This document shows, piece by piece, positions 5,026-8,019 of a stretch of 8,019 nucleotides of DNA. Source of the DNA: an uncultured Clostridia bacterium (GTDB taxonomy: Bacteria > Bacillota > Clostridia > Christensenellales > UBA1242); NCBI GenBank assembly GCA_937900575.1, contig CALCEI010000042.1, positions 1-8,019 on the forward strand. The letters are read 5' to 3'. The notes beneath the pieces are model-generated. The model saw only the letters and a program-made list of their open reading frames with translations, was not told the origin of the DNA and ran no database searches. The first letter of the stretch is position 1. The number at the start of each line of letters is the position of its first letter. Made by a program: the position numbers and the translations under genes.

Positions 5026-6954
5026 ATGTTAGATAATTTAATGACAAGTGAAGAGTTTGATAAAACAATTTCAAGCAATGCAGATTTGAAAGCAAGCAAA
5101 CCAAAATTTAAACCTTCACAAAACAAAAAAGAAGTTGCAAAAAAGCAAAACAATGCAAACAAAGGTGGAAAGGGTAACAACGTAAAAAGCCAAAGCAAAA
5201 ACTCACGTCCACAACCAAAGCACGTTGAAGTGGAAACGGCAGATGTTGTTTATTCAACTGAAGATGACCACACAGAAAAACAAGCAAAACCACGTGCAAA
5301 CAACCTTAAGGTTATGTTCTTGGGTGGCATTGGCGAAATTGGCAAAAACATGACCGTTTTGGAATATGGCAAGGATATCATTGTCATTGACTGTGGCGTT
5401 ATGTTCCCATCTGTTGACATGTTGGGCATAGATTTGGTTGTTCCTGATGTAACTTATCTTGTTGAAAACAAGGATAGAGTACGTGGCTTTTTAATAACTC
5501 ACGGACACGAAGACCACATTGGCAGTGTTCCATATGTTATTGGCGAAGTTCCTGCACCAATTTATGCAAGCAAAATGACCTGTGGCTTAATTAAAAAGAA
5601 AATGGAAGAGCACAAAAAGATTGAATACAAAACAGTTGCAGTAAAACCAAAACAAAAAATTAAACTCGGCTGTTTTGAAATTGAATTTATTCATGTTAAC
5701 CACGCAATTCCAGGTGCTTTTGCACTTGCAATTAAAACACCGGTTGGTATGGTTGTTCACACAGGTGACTATAAAATTGATTTAACACCAATTTATGATG
5801 AAAAGTTTGATTTCCAATCCTTTGCATCTCTTGGCGAACAAGGCGTGTTGCTTTATATGTCCGATTCCACCAACGCAGAACGTGAAGGTTATTCTTTAAG
5901 TGAACGTGTTGTTGGCGAGACCTTGGAACGTTTGTTTGTAGAAAACAAGGATAGACGTATGATTGTTGCTGCCTTTGCTTCAAACGTAGATAGAATGCAA
6001 GAAGTTATGAATTTGGCAGAAAAATATAAACGTAAAGTTGTTTTAACCGGCAGAAGCATGGTTAACGTAACAGATGTTGCAACTCAAATTGGCGAAATGA
6101 AAATTAACAAAGATAACATCATTGAAGTTGAAAAAATGAAAAACTTTAAAGATAGTGAACTTTGCATACTTTCAACAGGTAGCCAAGGCGAACCAAACAG
6201 TGCACTGTCACGTATGGCAGCAGGCGAATTTAAAGGCATTGAAATTGGCAACAATGATACTGTAATTTTCTCAAGTAGCCCAATTCCAGGAAACGAAAAA
6301 TCAATCAATAACATCATCAATCGTCTTATTATGCTTGGTGCAAAAGTAATATATAGTCAATTGGAACAAGTCCATGCATCAGGCCACGCATGTAAGGAAG
6401 AAATGAAGTTGATGTTGAACTTGGTAAAACCAAAATTCTTTATTCCTGTTCATGGCGAACAAAAACACCTTTTGGCTCAACGTGAAACAGCCGTTTCTGT
6501 TGGTATGGATAGGCACAATGTGTTGCTTCCAATGCTTGGCATGTGTGTTGAAGTTAACAAAAATTTTATGCGTGCAACAGGCACTGTTCCATTTGGTAGC
6601 AGGCTTATTGACGGTGCAGGCATTGGCGAAATGGAAAGTAACGTTTTAAAGGAAAGAAAGCAACTTTCAGAAGACGGTTTGTGCATTGTAATCCTTAACG
6701 TAAATTCACAAAAAGGCGAATTAAATTCTCGCCCAGAAATTGTATCTCGTGGTTTCACATATAGTGGTGAAGCACAAACATGGCTTGAAGATGCACGCAA
6801 TGCAATCACAAACAGTTTGGACCAAGAAGCACTTCGTTCTCGTGATTATATCAATGTAAAATTGGCACTTAAAAAGGCACTTACAAATTACTTAAACAAA
6901 AAGTTAAAACGTAAACCACTTATTGTTCCAATCATTATTGAAAGCAATCAATAG
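5026..6954 (+). CDS. rnj: Ribonuclease J with N-terminal extension
   Basis: RNase J is the metallo-beta-lactamase/beta-CASP nuclease that carries out 5'-3' exonuclease and endonuclease steps in mRNA decay and rRNA maturation. At 642 residues it exceeds the usual ~555, because residues 1-93 form a Lys/Asn/Gln-rich, disordered-looking, strongly basic extension. The core starts at LKVMFLGGIGEIGKN (94-108). Zinc ligands: HGHEDH (159-164), H226 in NHAIPG (most homologues have NHSIP), D248 in HTGDY. Beta-CASP signatures are SDSTNAE (279-285), STGSQGEP (383-390), HASGHA (450-455) and PVHGE (474-478). The C-terminal domain (about 545-642) is present. The start is supported by AAGGAG 4 nt upstream; an internal Met97 with a TAAGG in front would start inside the first core strand. 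No terminator follows, so transcription probably continues into the next gene. The 3' portion is repeated at the window's end. Confidence 0.96.
   Translation: MLDNLMTSEEFDKTISSNADLKASKPKFKPSQNKKEVAKKQNNANKGGKGNNVKSQSKNSRPQPKHVEVETADVVYSTEDDHTEKQAKPRANNLKVMFLGGIGEIGKNMTVLEYGKDIIVIDCGVMFPSVDMLGIDLVVPDVTYLVENKDRVRGFLITHGHEDHIGSVPYVIGEVPAPIYASKMTCGLIKKKMEEHKKIEYKTVAVKPKQKIKLGCFEIEFIHVNHAIPGAFALAIKTPVGMVVHTGDYKIDLTPIYDEKFDFQSFASLGEQGVLLYMSDSTNAEREGYSLSERVVGETLERLFVENKDRRMIVAAFASNVDRMQEVMNLAEKYKRKVVLTGRSMVNVTDVATQIGEMKINKDNIIEVEKMKNFKDSELCILSTGSQGEPNSALSRMAAGEFKGIEIGNNDTVIFSSSPIPGNEKSINNIINRLIMLGAKVIYSQLEQVHASGHACKEEMKLMLNLVKPKFFIPVHGEQKHLLAQRETAVSVGMDRHNVLLPMLGMCVEVNKNFMRATGTVPFGSRLIDGAGIGEMESNVLKERKQLSEDGLCIVILNVNSQKGELNSRPEIVSRGFTYSGEAQTWLEDARNAITNSLDQEALRSRDYINVKLALKKALTNYLNKKLKRKPLIVPIIIESNQ
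6846..6894 (+). repeat. Direct repeat, copy 1: segment of the rnj 3' end
   Basis: This coding segment of rnj (from about codon 607 to 623) matches 7971-8019 at 48 of 49 positions at a constant offset of 1125 bp. The match stops at its left edge (6845 A versus 7970 C and divergence beyond) and runs to the window's end on the right, so its full length is unknown. Confidence 0.95.
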
Positions 6955-6986
6955 ATAGTAACTTATATACTACAAAAGGAGCACTT

Positions 6987-7931
6987 ATGAAACATAGAAT
7001 TATAAAAAAGATGTTGGAAAAATTAAATATAATCAAATCACAACATGATTATTCAAGGAATCCAGATGGGATGCCTAAATTTATTGATTTTAGTACACTT
7101 TCTCAAGAAGAAAAGGAAAAATTGGCTGAAGAGTTTTCAGAAGGTTCTTCAACCTTAAAAGAGACCTTATTGTTCCTTTGGAATAAAGATGTGGATACAA
7201 TGGCTTGTTGTGCAGGTCATCCTGAATTGGGATATCCCGCTGGTAATCCTTATTTATGGTTTAGGGTTGATGAGTTAAGTAAAAATGTTATTAAAAACAT
7301 ATTAATTGGTTTAACAAGTAACGAAGATGTTATAAATGTTTGTTTTGAAAATAGGTACGTGGATCTTGATCATGATAAAAATAGTGCACCAACCATATCA
7401 TTTCGCATTAAGAAAGGATCAGATTTTAAAAGTGTTTTAAAATTATTAAAAAGTGCTTTTAAAGAAAAAAATAATGATAAGTTTGATAGCTTAGAATCAG
7501 CATTTTCTAATAAAATTAAACAACAAATTGAGCTTTCAATGTCTTTAATAGATGTTGATTTGGCTGAAGTTGAAGGTTTGGATAATATTTGTAGAATTCA
7601 AACTATGATAGATTCCAATGTAGAAACACCGAATCGTGTGTTTGAAAAGAATCCATCTGGTAAGTCGTATGTCTTTGATGATTGTAATGTTGCTGTTGGT
7701 GATAAACATTTTTGTGCGCGTTATGTAACAAATGAATATTACCAATCATGTATAGAAAAAGATACGTTGGAAGAGTTTTATTTGATTATTGAAAATGATG
7801 AAGTTAAAGCATACACAGCAGAAGAGGTGTTGGAAAAGGGGTTAATGGATTGGGATAGCTATGAACAAAGTCTTTTTAACAAGACATTAGATGCAATAAA
7901 AAAACATTATACAACAAACTACAGAGTGTAG
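6987..7931 (+). CDS. Unrecognised 314-residue protein with ACCAGH motif, inserted after rnj
   Basis: I do not recognise this family. It starts at an ATG with AAAGGAG 5 nt upstream and lies 32 nt after the rnj stop with no terminator between, so it is probably co-transcribed; a TATACT at 6966-6971 without a good -35 is a weak alternative. There is no signal peptide or membrane segment, so it is likely cytoplasmic. The N-terminal part (about 35-160) contains SSTLKETLLFLWNKDVDTMACCAGH (54-78): a helix followed by a Cys-Cys-x-Gly-His motif (C74, C75, H78) and then NPYLWFRV (87-94), which has the look of a conserved functional or metal-binding core. The C-terminal part (about 200-314) is acidic and ends in a lysine-rich helix. 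Codon choice (AAT over AAC, frequent AGA/AGG) differs from the CGT/AAC-rich rnj, which may mean low expression or foreign origin. It lies between two copies of the rnj 3' segment. Confidence 0.8.
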   Translation: MKHRIIKKMLEKLNIIKSQHDYSRNPDGMPKFIDFSTLSQEEKEKLAEEFSEGSSTLKETLLFLWNKDVDTMACCAGHPELGYPAGNPYLWFRVDELSKNVIKNILIGLTSNEDVINVCFENRYVDLDHDKNSAPTISFRIKKGSDFKSVLKLLKSAFKEKNNDKFDSLESAFSNKIKQQIELSMSLIDVDLAEVEGLDNICRIQTMIDSNVETPNRVFEKNPSGKSYVFDDCNVAVGDKHFCARYVTNEYYQSCIEKDTLEEFYLIIENDEVKAYTAEEVLEKGLMDWDSYEQSLFNKTLDAIKKHYTTNYRV

Positions 7932-7944
7932 ATTTATAAAAAAT

Positions 7945-7980
7945 ATTGATATAAATTTTAGTAATTTTGCTTATATCAAT
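7945..7980. repeat. 10-bp inverted repeat spanning the rnj-duplication junction
   Basis: ATTGATATAA (7945-7954), 16-nt loop, TTATATCAAT (7971-7980): a perfect inverted repeat 14 nt after the preceding gene. The right arm is exactly the first 10 bases of the duplicated rnj segment. No T-run follows, so it does not look like a standard terminator. Confidence 0.65.
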
Positions 7981-8019
7981 GTAAAATTGGCACTTAAAAA
8001 GGCACTTACAAACTACTTA
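7971..8019 (+). pseudogene. Partial second copy of the rnj 3' end (cut by window edge)
   Basis: It encodes YINVKLALKKALTNYL in the same frame as rnj residues 608-623. The single difference from rnj (8013 C versus 6888 T) leaves the Asn codon synonymous. In frame upstream there is a stop at 7952-7954 and no ATG or ribosome binding site, so this is a 5'-truncated fragment rather than a working gene. Where it ends, and whether it includes the rnj stop codon, lies outside the window. Confidence 0.85.

Noticed and set aside
5004..5032. Second TTGACA just before rnj as an additional promoter
   Set aside because: No -10 box lies 16-18 bp downstream, and that position falls inside the rnj coding start.
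6966..6971. TATACT as a separate promoter for the 6987 gene
   Set aside because: No adequate -35 at 16-18 bp; the nearest candidate (TTGAAA at 6938) is 22 bp away, so co-transcription with rnj is simpler.
7967..8019. TTG at 7967 as the start of a second, short rnj-derived gene
   Set aside because: It has no ribosome binding site, and the repeated segment encodes only an internal helix of the RNase J C-terminal domain; a truncated fragment is more likely.
1..8019. CRISPR array, transposase, integrase or phage genes
   Set aside because: No regularly spaced repeats and no matching proteins were seen on either strand.

Overview
The window is AT-rich bacterial chromosome, most likely from a low-GC Bacillota (Clostridia-like) organism or a close relative. 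The basis is a stand-alone RNase J, sigma-A-type promoters, purine-rich Shine-Dalgarno sites, tRNA genes with encoded CCA ends, short intrinsic terminators, and ordinary use of TGG for Trp with TAA/TAG stops. No species can be named from the sequence alone.

Layout, left to right. (1) The C-terminal part of murG (peptidoglycan lipid II synthesis) enters from the left edge and ends in a terminator. (2) A minus-strand operon of five tRNA genes (transcribed Lys-Leu-Gln-Gly-His) has its own promoter and terminator. It is divergent from a plus-strand tRNA-Arg(TCT) gene with an extended -10 promoter and a terminator. (3) A small flavodoxin-fold protein with a compact four-cysteine motif, resembling iron-sulfur flavoproteins, follows. 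Its apparent promoter places the transcript start on the ATG, and the gene is bracketed by two 31-bp near-identical copies of the tRNA-Arg 3' end plus terminator. (4) Next is a single-gene ABC exporter-like protein (ATPase fused to an FtsX/MacB-type permease with a large extracytoplasmic domain). It has a clear promoter and a perfect 8-3-8 inverted repeat just upstream. (5) RNase J with an unusual ~93-residue basic, disordered-looking N-terminal extension has its own strong promoter and a ~140-nt leader. (6) An unrecognised 314-residue protein starts 32 nt after rnj. (7) In the last 49 bases of the window, a nearly exact copy of the 3' part of rnj begins (48/49 identical; the one difference is synonymous).

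The most notable observation is the repeated rnj 3' segment, which makes the unknown ORF look like a cargo gene inserted at, or duplicated with, the 3' end of an essential-type housekeeping gene. A 10-bp inverted repeat has one arm starting at the first base of the duplicated segment. The flavoprotein gene, bracketed by repeats of a tRNA 3' end and terminator, may be a second case of the same pattern. No integrase, transposase, CRISPR array or phage gene is visible, so the mechanism is open.
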